In this document: positions 43,381-53,218 of the stretch, one piece after another
Layout: each line of letters begins with the position of its first letter
How positions within the stretch are numbered: position 1 is the stretch's first letter
Origin: Thiocystis violacea
Lineage (GTDB): Bacteria; Pseudomonadota; Gammaproteobacteria; Chromatiales; Chromatiaceae
Reading direction: 5' to 3'
Assembly (NCBI RefSeq): GCF_016583575.1
Contig: NZ_NRRG01000015.1
Coordinates: 29,113 to 93,112 of the forward strand
Length of the DNA: 64,000 nucleotides
Notes under the pieces: model-generated
The model's database searches: none
The model's input: the letters and a program-made list of their open reading frames with translations, nothing else
What the model was told of the DNA's origin: nothing
Position numbers and translations under genes: made by a program

Positions 43381-44288
43381 AGCGGCTCGATGCGATAGTC
43401 GGCGGCGAGCCGCGACTCGCCCCCAGGCGGCAGATCGATCACCTCCGAGGCGGTGTTGACCGTCTCCACGCAGAGGAAGCGCTGGTAATCCAGGTCGTCC
43501 AGATCCGGCATGGCCCGCGCGCTCTCGACCCAGGGATTCCAGACCACGCAGGTGCGGCTGTGCCGGCTGTCGATGCGGATGCGCCGGCCCAGCACCGGAT
43601 CCTCGATCGCGAGACTGGACGGCACGGCCTCATAGATTCGATTGACCTCGGCCGCAACCCTCACCGGGCCATCCTGGAGCACGAGCGCGTCCCCCGCACC
43701 GGCGGCCTTGTCGATGTAGCGGCAGCCGTCCAGCCCGCTGACCGCCAGACGGGTCGGATCGCCGATCTTGAAATAGGCATGCAATCCCTGGGTGATCCGG
43801 AAGGGTCCGTCGCCCGCGTTGCGCGTCGTCAGTTCCACGGACAGGGTCGCGCCGACGCTGATTTCCACCCAGAGATTGAAGTAATGGGGCCAGATATCCC
43901 TGGTATCGGCATCGTCCGCGAGCCCCAGCTTGACCCAGGTCGAGCCATCCGGCCGGGCCGCGCAGGCCAGCACCGACCAGGGAAAGGTCCGCGCGAAACC
44001 GTGAATGCGTCGCCCCCGATCCTCCGGATCGCGCCCGAACCAGGGCCAGCAGATGGGAATGCCGCCCTTGATCTCCTCGCCGGACGCGAACAGGGCGCGC
44101 TCGCTGACGAACAGCAGATCCTCCGCAGCGTCGGCCGGACGGTAGGACAGCACCTGTCCGCCATGGGGCGTGATGGTCGCCGTCGCCAGCGGGTTCTCGA
44201 TCTCCATCAGCGGCAGCCCACCGCGCCCCGCGACGAAGCGCAAGGTTCCGGCCAGGCCGAACTCGGCATTCAAGGCGTCGATGTCCAC
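43377..44288 (-). CDS. D-hexose-6-phosphate mutarotase (YeaD-like aldose 1-epimerase family)
   Basis: 303 aa, cytoplasmic, interconverting alpha and beta anomers of hexose 6-phosphates. Motifs of the YeaD branch: TPHGGQVLSYRPADAAEDLL, KGGIPICWPWFGRDPEDRGR, IHGFARTFPWSV, ITQGLHAYFKIGD and VVWNPWVESARAMPDLDDLD. The start is decided by AGGAG 5 nt before GTG 44288 (VDIDALNAEFGLAG); upstream in-frame ATGs at 44315 and 44360 lack ribosome sites and would add a proline-rich leader. Its stop overlaps the glnE start, an unexpected link between sugar and nitrogen genes. Confidence 0.88.
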   Translation of the reverse strand: MDIDALNAEFGLAGTLRFVAGRGGLPLMEIENPLATATITPHGGQVLSYRPADAAEDLLFVSERALFASGEEIKGGIPICWPWFGRDPEDRGRRIHGFARTFPWSVLACAARPDGSTWVKLGLADDADTRDIWPHYFNLWVEISVGATLSVELTTRNAGDGPFRITQGLHAYFKIGDPTRLAVSGLDGCRYIDKAAGAGDALVLQDGPVRVAAEVNRIYEAVPSSLAIEDPVLGRRIRIDSRHSRTCVVWNPWVESARAMPDLDDLDYQRFLCVETVNTASEVIDLPPGGESRLAADYRIEPL

Positions 44289-44293
44289 GGTCT

Positions 44294-44298
44294 CTCCT
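44294..44298 (-). promoter_or_regulatory. Shine-Dalgarno AGGAG of the mutarotase gene
   Basis: AGGAG on the minus strand, 5 nt before GTG 44288; it decides for the short form of the protein. Confidence 0.75.
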
Positions 44299-44359
44299 GG
44301 GGAGGCTATCGGCATTCGGGTGGAGCCAGCGGGGGAAAAGGCCGGCGGCCAGGGCGACA

Positions 44360-44929
44360 TCAGAGCGGCTCGTCCCACTGGATGATCACCTCGGGCAGGA
44401 TCCCGATCGCCGTCTCGCCATGCAGCTCCTGGACCTCGGGCTTGCCATAGACGCCCTGCTCCAGGCGATAGATCATGAGGAGACGATCCTCCGGATGCAC
44501 CAGCCAATACTCGCGCACACCGGCCGACTCATAGATCCGCCGCTTGGCGATGTGATCGCGCGAAGCGGTGCCGGGCGACAGCACCTCCACCACCCAATCG
44601 GGCGCGCCGCGAATGGCGTTGCGCTCGATCCTGGAAGGATCGCAGACGATGAAGACATCCGGCTGAAGGACCGTCCGCACCTCGCTGTCCGCCTCGTCCC
44701 CGCGCGGAAAGAGGACATCCACCGGGGCGACGAAGGGTTGGCAAGGCTGGCCTCGCAGGGCGTTCCTGGCCTGGGTCGCGATACTCAAGACCCATTGCTG
44801 ATGACTCACCGACGGCGCTGGAGCCATCGCCTGGACCAGGCCCTCGATCAGCTCATAGCGCTGATCGTCCGGCCAAGCCTGGTAATCGCCGTAGGTCGCT
44901 GGAAGGGGTTGGGTCGAGGACTGGGCCAT
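44360..44929 (-). CDS. Uma2 family (DUF820) PD-(D/E)XK nuclease-like protein
   Basis: 189 aa. The family pattern is clear: YGDYQAWPDDQRYELIEGLV at the start, then DVLFPRGDEAD, VLQPDVFIVCDPSRIERNAI and PDWVVEVLSPGTASRDHIAK, which contains the Asp and Glu of the nuclease fold, and REYWLVHPEDRLLMIYRL. Uma2 proteins are common in cyanobacteria and in some bacteria with large genomes; their biological role is not established. ATG 44929 follows GAGGGA at 7 nt. It sits 82 nt after pycB on the same strand. A second member of the family lies inside the pyc operon at 46909. Confidence 0.85.
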   Translation of the reverse strand: MAQSSTQPLPATYGDYQAWPDDQRYELIEGLVQAMAPAPSVSHQQWVLSIATQARNALRGQPCQPFVAPVDVLFPRGDEADSEVRTVLQPDVFIVCDPSRIERNAIRGAPDWVVEVLSPGTASRDHIAKRRIYESAGVREYWLVHPEDRLLMIYRLEQGVYGKPEVQELHGETAIGILPEVIIQWDEPL

Positions 44930-45011
44930 GCGGGATCCCTCTGGAAGCCAAGGATTGTCCATCTATTATAAACCCCAGGACATCCTCGGCTGGTCCAGGC
45001 CCGATCGCCGA

Positions 45012-46829
45012 TTAGGGACTGATCTCCAGCAGCACCTCGTCGGGATTGACCGAGTCACCCTTGGCCACGAACACGCCGGTGACGGTGCCGTCGATCGGCG
45101 CCTGGATCTCGGTCTCCATCTTCATGGCCTCGGTCACGATGACCGACTGACCCGCCGTGACCCGATCGCCCTCGCGCACCAGCACGTCGACGATGTTGCC
45201 CGGCATGGAGGTCGAGACATGGCCCGGCAGGCTGGGCTTGGGACGCTTGCCGGCGATGGCCTTCCTAACCGCGCCATCCGCGCCGCCCGTCAGTACCAGC
45301 TCGTCGAGCGTCTCGACCACGACCTCTTCCGGGATGTCGTCGATGGTGAAATAGAAATGGCGCTCGGCCTGATCCTTATGACCCGCGCCCGTGACCTTGA
45401 TGTGGTAGGTCTCACCGTGGACGTTGATGTTGAACTCGGTCGGAGCGGACTTGGCCATGCCGCTTGGTGGCGGCTCCAACGGCTCCGGAACCAGGGTGCC
45501 AGCGGCGCGCTGCTCAAGGAATGTGCGCCCGATCTCCGGGAACATGGCGTAGGTGAGCACGTCCTCGTCCGACGCGGCGATCGTCCCGATCTCCTTGGTC
45601 AGCCGGTCCAGTTCCGGTTTGAGCAGGTCCGCCGGACGGCAATCGATCAGATCCTCCATGCCGATCGCCTGTTGCTGCAAGGTCGGATTGACCGCCGCCG
45701 GGGCGGCTCCGTAGCGCCCCTGGAGATAGAGCTTCACCTCGTTGGTGATGGTCTGATAGCGCTTCTCGGTCAGGACGTTGAGCACCGCCTGGGTGCCGAC
45801 GATCTGGGAGGTCGGGGTGACCAGCGGCGGATAGCCGAGATCCTTGCGCACGCGCGGGATCTCCTCCAGCACCGCGCCCATGCGGTCGAGCGCGTTCTGT
45901 TCCTTCAACTGGTTGGCCAGGTTGGAGATCATGCCGCCGGGAACCTGGTTGGTCTGAACGCGGGTGTCGACTCCGGTGAACTCGCTCTCGAACTGGTGAT
46001 ACTTCTTGCGCACCTGATAGAAGTACATGCCGACTTCCTGGATCGCCTCCAGGTCCAGGCCGGTGTCGTATTCGGTCCCGCGCAGCGCCGCGACCAGACT
46101 CTCGGTCGGCGGATGGGAGGTGCCGCCGGCCATGGAAGAGATGGCGGTATCGATGGTGTCGCAGCCGTTCTCGATCGCCTTCAGATGACACATGTCCGCC
46201 AGCCCCGAGGTGGCGTGCGAGTGCAGGTGCAGCGGCAGGTCCAGACTATCCTTGAGGGCTTTGACAAGATCCGCCGTCACGAAGGGCGTCAGCAGACCGG
46301 CCATGTCCTTGATGGCGATGGAGTCGCACCCCATCGAGGCCAATTCCTTGCCCAGCTTGACGAAACCGGCCACATCATGGACCGGGCTGACCGTATAGCA
46401 GATGGTCCCCTGCGCATGCTTGCCGGCCGCCTTGGTCGCCTCGATCGCGGTCTTGAGATTGCGCGGATCATTGAGCGCGTCGAAGATGCGGAAGACATCC
46501 ATGCCGTTCTCGGCGGAGCGGCGCACGAAGGCACGCACCACATCATCGGAGTAATGGCGGTAGCCGAGCAGGTTCTGACCCCGCAGCAGCATCTGCAACC
46601 GGGTGTTCGGCAACGCCTCGCGCAGCTTGCACAACCGCTCCCAGGGATCTTCCTTGAGGAAGCGCACGCAGGCATCGAAGGTCGCCCCGCCCCAGCATTC
46701 CAGCGACCAATAGCCGATGGCGTCCAGCTTGGGGCAGATCGGCAGCATGTCCTCCGTGCGCATGCGCGTCGCGAACAGGGATTGATGGGCGTCGCGCAGA
46801 ATGACGTCGGTGATGTTGATCTTCGGCAT
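45012..46829 (-). CDS. pycB: Pyruvate carboxylase subunit B (carboxyltransferase plus biotin carrier; OadA-like)
   Basis: 605 aa. The N-terminal carboxyltransferase barrel begins INITDVILRDAHQSLFATRM (metal-binding Asp) with DVFRIFDALND, LHLHSHATSGLADMCHLKAI and FESEFTGVDTRVQTNQVPGG; the C-terminal biotinyl domain has the attachment lysine in EAMKM. It transfers CO2 from carboxybiotin to pyruvate, giving oxaloacetate, to fill the TCA cycle. The same domain set occurs in oxaloacetate decarboxylase alpha, but no membrane beta or gamma subunits are near and a biotin carboxylase gene (pycA) is, so the two-subunit pyruvate carboxylase is the better call. Confidence 0.9.
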   Translation of the reverse strand: MPKINITDVILRDAHQSLFATRMRTEDMLPICPKLDAIGYWSLECWGGATFDACVRFLKEDPWERLCKLREALPNTRLQMLLRGQNLLGYRHYSDDVVRAFVRRSAENGMDVFRIFDALNDPRNLKTAIEATKAAGKHAQGTICYTVSPVHDVAGFVKLGKELASMGCDSIAIKDMAGLLTPFVTADLVKALKDSLDLPLHLHSHATSGLADMCHLKAIENGCDTIDTAISSMAGGTSHPPTESLVAALRGTEYDTGLDLEAIQEVGMYFYQVRKKYHQFESEFTGVDTRVQTNQVPGGMISNLANQLKEQNALDRMGAVLEEIPRVRKDLGYPPLVTPTSQIVGTQAVLNVLTEKRYQTITNEVKLYLQGRYGAAPAAVNPTLQQQAIGMEDLIDCRPADLLKPELDRLTKEIGTIAASDEDVLTYAMFPEIGRTFLEQRAAGTLVPEPLEPPPSGMAKSAPTEFNINVHGETYHIKVTGAGHKDQAERHFYFTIDDIPEEVVVETLDELVLTGGADGAVRKAIAGKRPKPSLPGHVSTSMPGNIVDVLVREGDRVTAGQSVIVTEAMKMETEIQAPIDGTVTGVFVAKGDSVNPDEVLLEISP

Positions 46830-46908
46830 GGTCTCGATCTCGGAAAGCGAGGCAATCGGTCAAGTGAATAACCGGATCTGGGTCGGCTCGGTCGGACGGG
46901 CCAACCCC

Positions 46909-47376
46909 TCAGGTCAGTTGTCGCGGAAAATCGGGCGCCAGCACCGAATGCGTCCGCTCACCCTCGGGGGTATGGAAGCGCAGCGCGCCGGTTTCGTCAC
47001 ACAGCCAGAACTCCAGGGCGCCAGCCTCGAAGTACAGCCTCCCCTTGGTCGTCAGTTCGCGATCGGTATTGCTCCCGGAGAGCACCTCGATACAGATCTC
47101 TGGCGCCAGGCTCTGATCGGCCAGCAGGTCGGCCTCGCGGTCTCGGGAATACCAAACGACATCGGGCGTCTTGGTGCCCAGTCGGGTATCGATCGCGAAC
47201 TCCGGCGCGGTGCGACCCATGGGTAGAGCGTGGCGCAGTCGCCATTCGAGCTCGCCCTGCCAGATGGCATGGATCCGTTTGTGCGGCGACATGACGATCT
47301 GCCCGTATTCGTTGGTTTCGATCTTGTACGGCAAATCCTTGAGCGCGGGATCGACGACGATCTCTGACCATTGCAT
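46909..47376 (-). CDS. Uma2-like PD-(D/E)XK family protein between pycA and pycB
   Basis: 155 aa. YKIETNEYGQIVMSPHKRIH, KTPDVVWYSRDREADLL and APEICIEVLSGSNTDRELTT match the Uma2/DUF820 core, with Asp in the PDVVW motif and Glu in CIEVLS. It differs from the member at 44360 in length and sequence, so it is not a fresh duplicate. Position is the odd part: it stands between the two subunit genes of pyruvate carboxylase, 45 nt after pycA and 79 nt before pycB, all on one strand. Role unknown; probably a gene inserted into the operon without breaking transcription. Confidence 0.78.
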   Translation of the reverse strand: MQWSEIVVDPALKDLPYKIETNEYGQIVMSPHKRIHAIWQGELEWRLRHALPMGRTAPEFAIDTRLGTKTPDVVWYSRDREADLLADQSLAPEICIEVLSGSNTDRELTTKGRLYFEAGALEFWLCDETGALRFHTPEGERTHSVLAPDFPRQLT

Positions 47377-47421
47377 GATGTCTGCACTCGCATGGACGCT
47401 GGGGTTGACGACGACCGCGAC

Positions 47422-48840
<1,419 letters not shown>

Positions 48841-48903
48841 CGGTTTGCCTCTGGGACGGCCGTTCGTGGAGGCCGATGTGGCGGAGCGCGTGGGTCTCGC
48901 GAT

Positions 48904-48924
48904 CGATGCTGCTAAGCAGCATCG
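48904..48924. other. Short perfect palindrome upstream of pycA
   Basis: CGATGCTGCT-A-AGCAGCATCG, symmetrical over 21 bp, between the sugar-acid kinase stop and the pycA start. Could be a weak terminator for the kinase or a regulator site for pycA; no T-run is present. Confidence 0.4.
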
Positions 48925-48976
48925 TCACTCGGGGGGATTGTACAAAGGCAGGGGGAAAATTGAAATCGATGATCGA

Positions 48977-50308
48977 TCAATAAGATCCATTGATGATTCG
49001 ATACACCTCGGCCAGCGCCGCGTCGTCGCCGACGTTACCCGGAAAGATCACCACTGGAAGATCCGGGTAACGCGGGTGATCGGCCGGACAGCGCACCACC
49101 GAACAGCCGGCATGGATCTGACCGAGCACTCGCGCGGTGCGCAGGGCCAGACCCCGGCTCAGGGTATCGTTTGAGGTAATCCCGCCCTTGCTGATCAGGA
49201 AACCGATCTCGCGCGGCAGGTTTTGAACGATCCTGACCAGGAAGCCCGAAACCCGCTCGCCGAACGCCAGCCGGTCGGCCTTGGTCGGGAACTGGCGCTC
49301 GCCCCGGCTGGTGAAGAGCACCAGGCCACGATTCTCGAGCTGGGCGGTCTCCAGACGGTCGAGCAGCTCATGGAATAACGCCTCCTCGTTCTGGATCAAT
49401 CGTTCCAGATCGATCTCGACCGGAATCACGTCGGTCGTATCGATCAGGGTCTCCAACTGGCGCGTCGATTTGGCGACGTGCGAGCCCACCAGCACCACGC
49501 CCGCGCGTCCATCGCGAACGTAGCTCGACATTCGATCCGCCGCCACCGGCTGGGGCGGCAGCCCGGCGAAGGCGGTGAGCAGACTGGCCGCGCTGCGAAA
49601 GAGAAAGCGCTTGCCCTCCCCCGCCGCCGCGAGCACCTGGCGGGCGAAGCCGTCCAGATCCGACTGGCGCTCGGCGTCGACGACACAGCAGACGTTGCCG
49701 TTCAAGGCCCGCAGGCGAGCGCCGATGTCGCCACGCACATCGGACAGGGAAAAGCGCTCGACCTGACCCGCGCGGATGCGCCCGGCGGTCTTCTCCTCCA
49801 CGTAATCGGGCAGGAAGGCGTGCTTGAAGCCGAATACCGAATCGCGCGCGAACTCGGTTTCGCTCACCGGAACCGGCTGGCCGTCGACCATCAGATAGTG
49901 CGTCCCGTCGCGGGTGATACGGCCCCCTTCGAAAAAGGCCGGAACCAGGAAATGGGCATCGAAGGGGCCAAGCTCCTCGGCGATGACATCGGTTTCGACC
50001 GGATAGTGACCGCGCAGGGTGGAGTCCGAGCGGCTGACGATGATCGGCTGGATCGGCCGACCCGCCGCCGCCAGCGTTTCCAGCGCCGCGCGCAGATTGA
50101 CGCAGATCTCGCGCGTCACCTCCGCCGCCGCTCCCGCGTCCATGCCCCGCGTGTTGCTGAGCACGAAAAAGAGCGGCGCGTGGTCGGTCAGCGCCTCGAT
50201 CAGGGTATCCGGATCCCAGCGGGTCAGCAGCAGACAGGAATGAACCGTCTGCGAGCCGGTCGGGTCATCGTCGATGGCGATGATCTTGGTGGTGGGTGTC
50301 TGGGGCAT
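48977..50308 (-). CDS. Four-carbon acid sugar kinase family protein (DUF1537/OtnK-like)
   Basis: 443 aa, cytoplasmic ATP-dependent kinase. The N-terminal substrate domain opens IIAIDDDPTGSQTVHSCLLL and has SNTRGM and VSRSDSTLRGHYPVE; the C-terminal nucleotide domain has RAGVVLVGSHVAKSTRQLE, GFLISKGGITSNDTLSRGLA and VIFPGNVGD. Known members phosphorylate D-threonate, L-threonate or D-erythronate. Unusually, none of the known partner genes (PdxA-like dehydrogenase, OtnC aldolase, transporter) is present; instead a phosphoketolase-like gene precedes it and an IclR regulator is divergent. ATG 50308 is chosen because GAGGAG lies 10 nt before it; the in-frame ATG 50326 has no ribosome site. A repeat element separates it from the upstream gene. 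Confidence 0.88.
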   Translation of the reverse strand: MPQTPTTKIIAIDDDPTGSQTVHSCLLLTRWDPDTLIEALTDHAPLFFVLSNTRGMDAGAAAEVTREICVNLRAALETLAAAGRPIQPIIVSRSDSTLRGHYPVETDVIAEELGPFDAHFLVPAFFEGGRITRDGTHYLMVDGQPVPVSETEFARDSVFGFKHAFLPDYVEEKTAGRIRAGQVERFSLSDVRGDIGARLRALNGNVCCVVDAERQSDLDGFARQVLAAAGEGKRFLFRSAASLLTAFAGLPPQPVAADRMSSYVRDGRAGVVLVGSHVAKSTRQLETLIDTTDVIPVEIDLERLIQNEEALFHELLDRLETAQLENRGLVLFTSRGERQFPTKADRLAFGERVSGFLVRIVQNLPREIGFLISKGGITSNDTLSRGLALRTARVLGQIHAGCSVVRCPADHPRYPDLPVVIFPGNVGDDAALAEVYRIINGSY

Positions 50309-50353
50309 GGGATACAGGCTCCTCATTGAATGTACCCGCTCCGAAGCGCGGTA

Positions 50354-50382
50354 AGGATGGGTAGAGCGAAGCGAAACCCATC
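50354..50382. repeat. GATGGGT hairpin repeat, copy 3 (short form)
   Basis: GGATGGGT AGAGCGAAGCGA AACCCATC: inverted arms around a GAAGCGA loop, related to the units at 2733 and 10622. Confidence 0.7.
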
Positions 50383-50388
50383 GATCCC

Positions 50389-50577
50389 CTTAGGCGATTT
50401 CCGGGAAACCTTGTACCCGCGATCCGCCTCGTCATAGACAGGATTAACAGGATTTCGCAGGATTAACAGGATTATTAAGGCTCTGTTTTTAATCCTGTAA
50501 ATCTTGAAACATCCTGTAAATCCTGTCCATTTCCGGAGCTTTAGGTTGGGTATGGACTTTCCCGGAAATCACCTTAA
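50389..50577 (+). repeat. AATCCTGT-rich dispersed element, copy R3
   Basis: About 189 bp. The outer ends CTTAGGCGATTTCCGGGAAA and TTTCCCGGAAATCACCTTAAG form imperfect terminal inverted repeats; the core carries CAGGATTAACAGGATT units and their mirror images. It sits in the 353-bp gap between the phosphoketolase-like gene and the kinase gene; nothing else is recognised in that gap. Confidence 0.88.
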
Positions 50578-50661
50578 GCGCTGGAGCGGGATTCGATGGG
50601 TTTCACGGCCATCGGCGTCCGTGCCGATCTTCGGGGTCATTCCGTGGCCGTTCTACCCATC

Positions 50662-52860
50662 CTACGCCAGCATCGCCCGGGCGCGTTCCGCCAGGGTTTC
50701 GGGTGAGATGCCGTTGAAGGCCATCAGCTCGCCCGCGCTTGCGGTGGTTTCGCCGCGCTGCCAGCCGAAGAGATCCCGCGCCGCCGCGCGACTGCGCAGC
50801 ATCACCGGCTCCAGGGCCACCGTCCCGCCGCCGCTCACGCCGATCAGGGCGTCGCCATCGAAGAGCGCCTCGAACTCGGCGTCGTCCATGAAACGGTCGT
50901 CCGGCTCGGCGCTGTGCGACCAGGCGACGTCACGGGAGCGATAGAGTCGGCGCGGATTGACCACGGCGACGATTCGCACTCGATAGCCGTCCGCTTCCAG
51001 CCGATCCTTGGCCACGAACACCGGCTGGAACACCATATCGCCGGTCACGGCGAAAACGATGGCGCCCCCGGACCCCTGGGAAGACTCATACAGACAGGTT
51101 GCCCCGCGTTCGATCGCCGCGCTCGCCTGTTCCATGGTGGTGTACACCGGCAGCGGCGACTTGGAGGCGATGAGGCTGATGCACTTGTTGAACTGCCCCA
51201 CCGCCCAGCCGTAGGCCGCCTGGATCATATTGGCATCGGCCGGATAGAGCAGATAGACGTTGCCGTTGCGCATCTGACCGCCGATGTAGTTCTCGATCTC
51301 CGGGCGCTGGTGGGTCCAGCCGTTGCGGCCCTGTTCCAGCGCGCCCGCCGTGAACATGGAGACCACCGCCGGGGTGCGGTGGCGCAGCTCGGCCATTGCC
51401 TGCCCCACGGTCTGCACGATCGGCCAGCCGTTGATCGCGAAGCTCTCGTAGGAGAGCCAGAGCGAGCGCCCGCCGAAGAGCGCCAGACCGGCCGCGAAGC
51501 CCGCGCAGGCGTCCTCGTTCAGCGGCTCGTAGACCTGACCGCTCGGGGTCTGGTTGTAGAGCGGATCGGCGGTCGGATGGCGGATCTTGAGCGCCTCGTT
51601 GATCGCCTTCATGGCCGATGCCTCGGTGCCGTCGGCGTTGGTCACCACGAACTCCGGATCGCGCCGGCCCAGCTCGGCCACCATGTTGGCCATGGCGCTG
51701 GCCGGAACCGCCTGCTCGCCGGGGGCGAACGCCTGCATCGGCAGCGTGCCGATGTCCGTGAGCGGACGCTCGAACTCGGTCACCACGGTGCGACCGGCGG
51801 GACCACCGCCGGCGCGCGCCATGTTGGTCCGCACCAGCGACCAGATCTCCGGGGCCAGGGCGCCGCGTTCCAGGGCGGCGGCGATGTTGGGCTTGTCGGC
51901 CGTGTCGCCTGGATAGAGGTTGTGCGACTTGGCCCCGCTCGCATGGACTCCGGCCCCCTTGAGCTGCTTGATGATGACGGCGGTGAGCGTCCCGTTCATG
52001 GCCGCGTCCGCCGCCTCGCGCACGCCTTCGAGCACCGCGCGGCTGAAGGCCATGCGCGCCTCGGGACCGAAGAGGGTGCTGTCCACGTAGGCCCCGTCCT
52101 GACCCGCGTCGTCGAACGTCTTGGCATCGATCAGGATGACACGCTCGAAGTCATGCGCTCGCCAGTAGGCCGTCATGGCCTCGTTGCTCATCAGCGACAC
52201 CATGGAGTGATGCTCCTGGCTGTAGCCGTTCCAGATCAGCACCGGCAGGAAGTTGGTCACCTCCGGATAGGCGGTGTGGAAATGCTTCATCGCCGAGAGG
52301 ATATAGGGTTCGCCCAGACCACCGTCCCCGATGGTGCAGGGGAAGAGCTTATCGCGATTCAGATAGGCACCCGCCATGGCGAAGTGCTGCCCCTGCCCGA
52401 GCGGACCCGCCGGGGCCAGCAGACCGGGAATCGCACCCGAGAGATGCCCGAGCAGCCCGTCGCGCTCACGGAAGCGTGCCTGGAGATCAGTCACCGTGCG
52501 GATGCCCATCGCCTCCAGCGAGCCATCCAGGAACATGGCGCTGTAGAAGCCCGGGGCGTGATGGCCCACCTCGGTCACAATGTTGGTGTGGCCCAGCATC
52601 ACCAGCGAGGCATAGGCATCCGCCGAGCTGGCGAAACCGCCGGGATGCCCGGACTGCTTGGAGGCGCAGAGCTGAAGGGTCAGATAGCGCAGCGCATCGG
52701 CCACCAGCCGCGTCTGGTAAACGGCGGCCTCGTCGATCTCCTGGATACCGTTCTGGCCCTCGCGGATCGCCGGAGCATGGCCAAGCCGGGCGAAATCGGC
52801 CGGAGGCGAACTGAAATGCAGAAGGCCGTCGCGGAAATCGGGTGTGGATGCGGTCGTCAT
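50662..52860 (-). CDS. Phosphoketolase/transketolase-like thiamine diphosphate enzyme
   Basis: 732 aa. It follows the phosphoketolase plan. The ThDP region reads TIGDGGLGEPYILSAMKHFH and, 20 residues on, LPVLIWNGYSQ, matching the GDG...LPIL..NGY pattern of phosphoketolase rather than the NN of most ThDP enzymes. CASKQSGHPGGFASSADAYA and GHHAPGFYSAMFLDGS resemble the transketolase N-terminal domain. The pyrimidine-binding domain has NEDACAGFAAGLALFGGRSL and WLSYESFAINGWPIVQ in the place of the phosphoketolase catalytic Glu region. It differs from true Xfp in several motifs, so the substrate may be another ketose phosphate. The gene is divergent from an IclR regulator and upstream of a four-carbon acid sugar kinase. 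The reaction is unproven. Confidence 0.8.
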   Translation of the reverse strand: MTTASTPDFRDGLLHFSSPPADFARLGHAPAIREGQNGIQEIDEAAVYQTRLVADALRYLTLQLCASKQSGHPGGFASSADAYASLVMLGHTNIVTEVGHHAPGFYSAMFLDGSLEAMGIRTVTDLQARFRERDGLLGHLSGAIPGLLAPAGPLGQGQHFAMAGAYLNRDKLFPCTIGDGGLGEPYILSAMKHFHTAYPEVTNFLPVLIWNGYSQEHHSMVSLMSNEAMTAYWRAHDFERVILIDAKTFDDAGQDGAYVDSTLFGPEARMAFSRAVLEGVREAADAAMNGTLTAVIIKQLKGAGVHASGAKSHNLYPGDTADKPNIAAALERGALAPEIWSLVRTNMARAGGGPAGRTVVTEFERPLTDIGTLPMQAFAPGEQAVPASAMANMVAELGRRDPEFVVTNADGTEASAMKAINEALKIRHPTADPLYNQTPSGQVYEPLNEDACAGFAAGLALFGGRSLWLSYESFAINGWPIVQTVGQAMAELRHRTPAVVSMFTAGALEQGRNGWTHQRPEIENYIGGQMRNGNVYLLYPADANMIQAAYGWAVGQFNKCISLIASKSPLPVYTTMEQASAAIERGATCLYESSQGSGGAIVFAVTGDMVFQPVFVAKDRLEADGYRVRIVAVVNPRRLYRSRDVAWSHSAEPDDRFMDDAEFEALFDGDALIGVSGGGTVALEPVMLRSRAAARDLFGWQRGETTASAGELMAFNGISPETLAERARAMLA

Positions 52861-52944
52861 CGTCTCTCTCCCTCTATTAGGTCTTGTTGGATCCGCCTCG
52901 GCCCATGTGGGGGCGTTGATGCCACTCTACGGAGAGGAGCGATA

Positions 52945-52978
52945 TTCCGCAATAGTGAACGGTTTTCACGATGCGGAA
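52945..52978. promoter_or_regulatory. Nested palindrome upstream of the phosphoketolase-like gene
   Basis: Outer arms TTCCGCA / TGCGGAA and inner arms GTGAA / TTCAC share nearly the same centre, 85 bp before the start codon. A good candidate site for the divergent IclR regulator. Confidence 0.55.
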
Positions 52979-53170
52979 CACCTGGGCCGCCAGACCACCC
53001 CGCTCAGGCCATCGCCGAGCGCTCGCCGAAGCGGGCTCCACGCTCGGCGTCATTTCGGTTATCCGTTGAACCGACCAGGCGGGCAAGCTAGGAGAGACGA
53101 TCCAGGATGGGTTGGAGATCGGTCGGCCGAGGCCGTTTTGCGAGAAGCGAAAGCATCCGTAGGGACAAAC

Positions 53171-53209
53171 TCCGACACATATGTTTTCATAATACGAAAA
53201 TACGTCGGA
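53171..53209. promoter_or_regulatory. Nested palindrome upstream of the IclR gene
   Basis: Outer arms TCCGAC / GTCGGA and inner arms TTTTC / GAAAA, ending 9 bp before the iclR-type start codon, overlapping where RNA polymerase or the ribosome must bind. A candidate autoregulatory operator. Confidence 0.55.
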
Positions 53210-53218
53210 TAATTTCCC

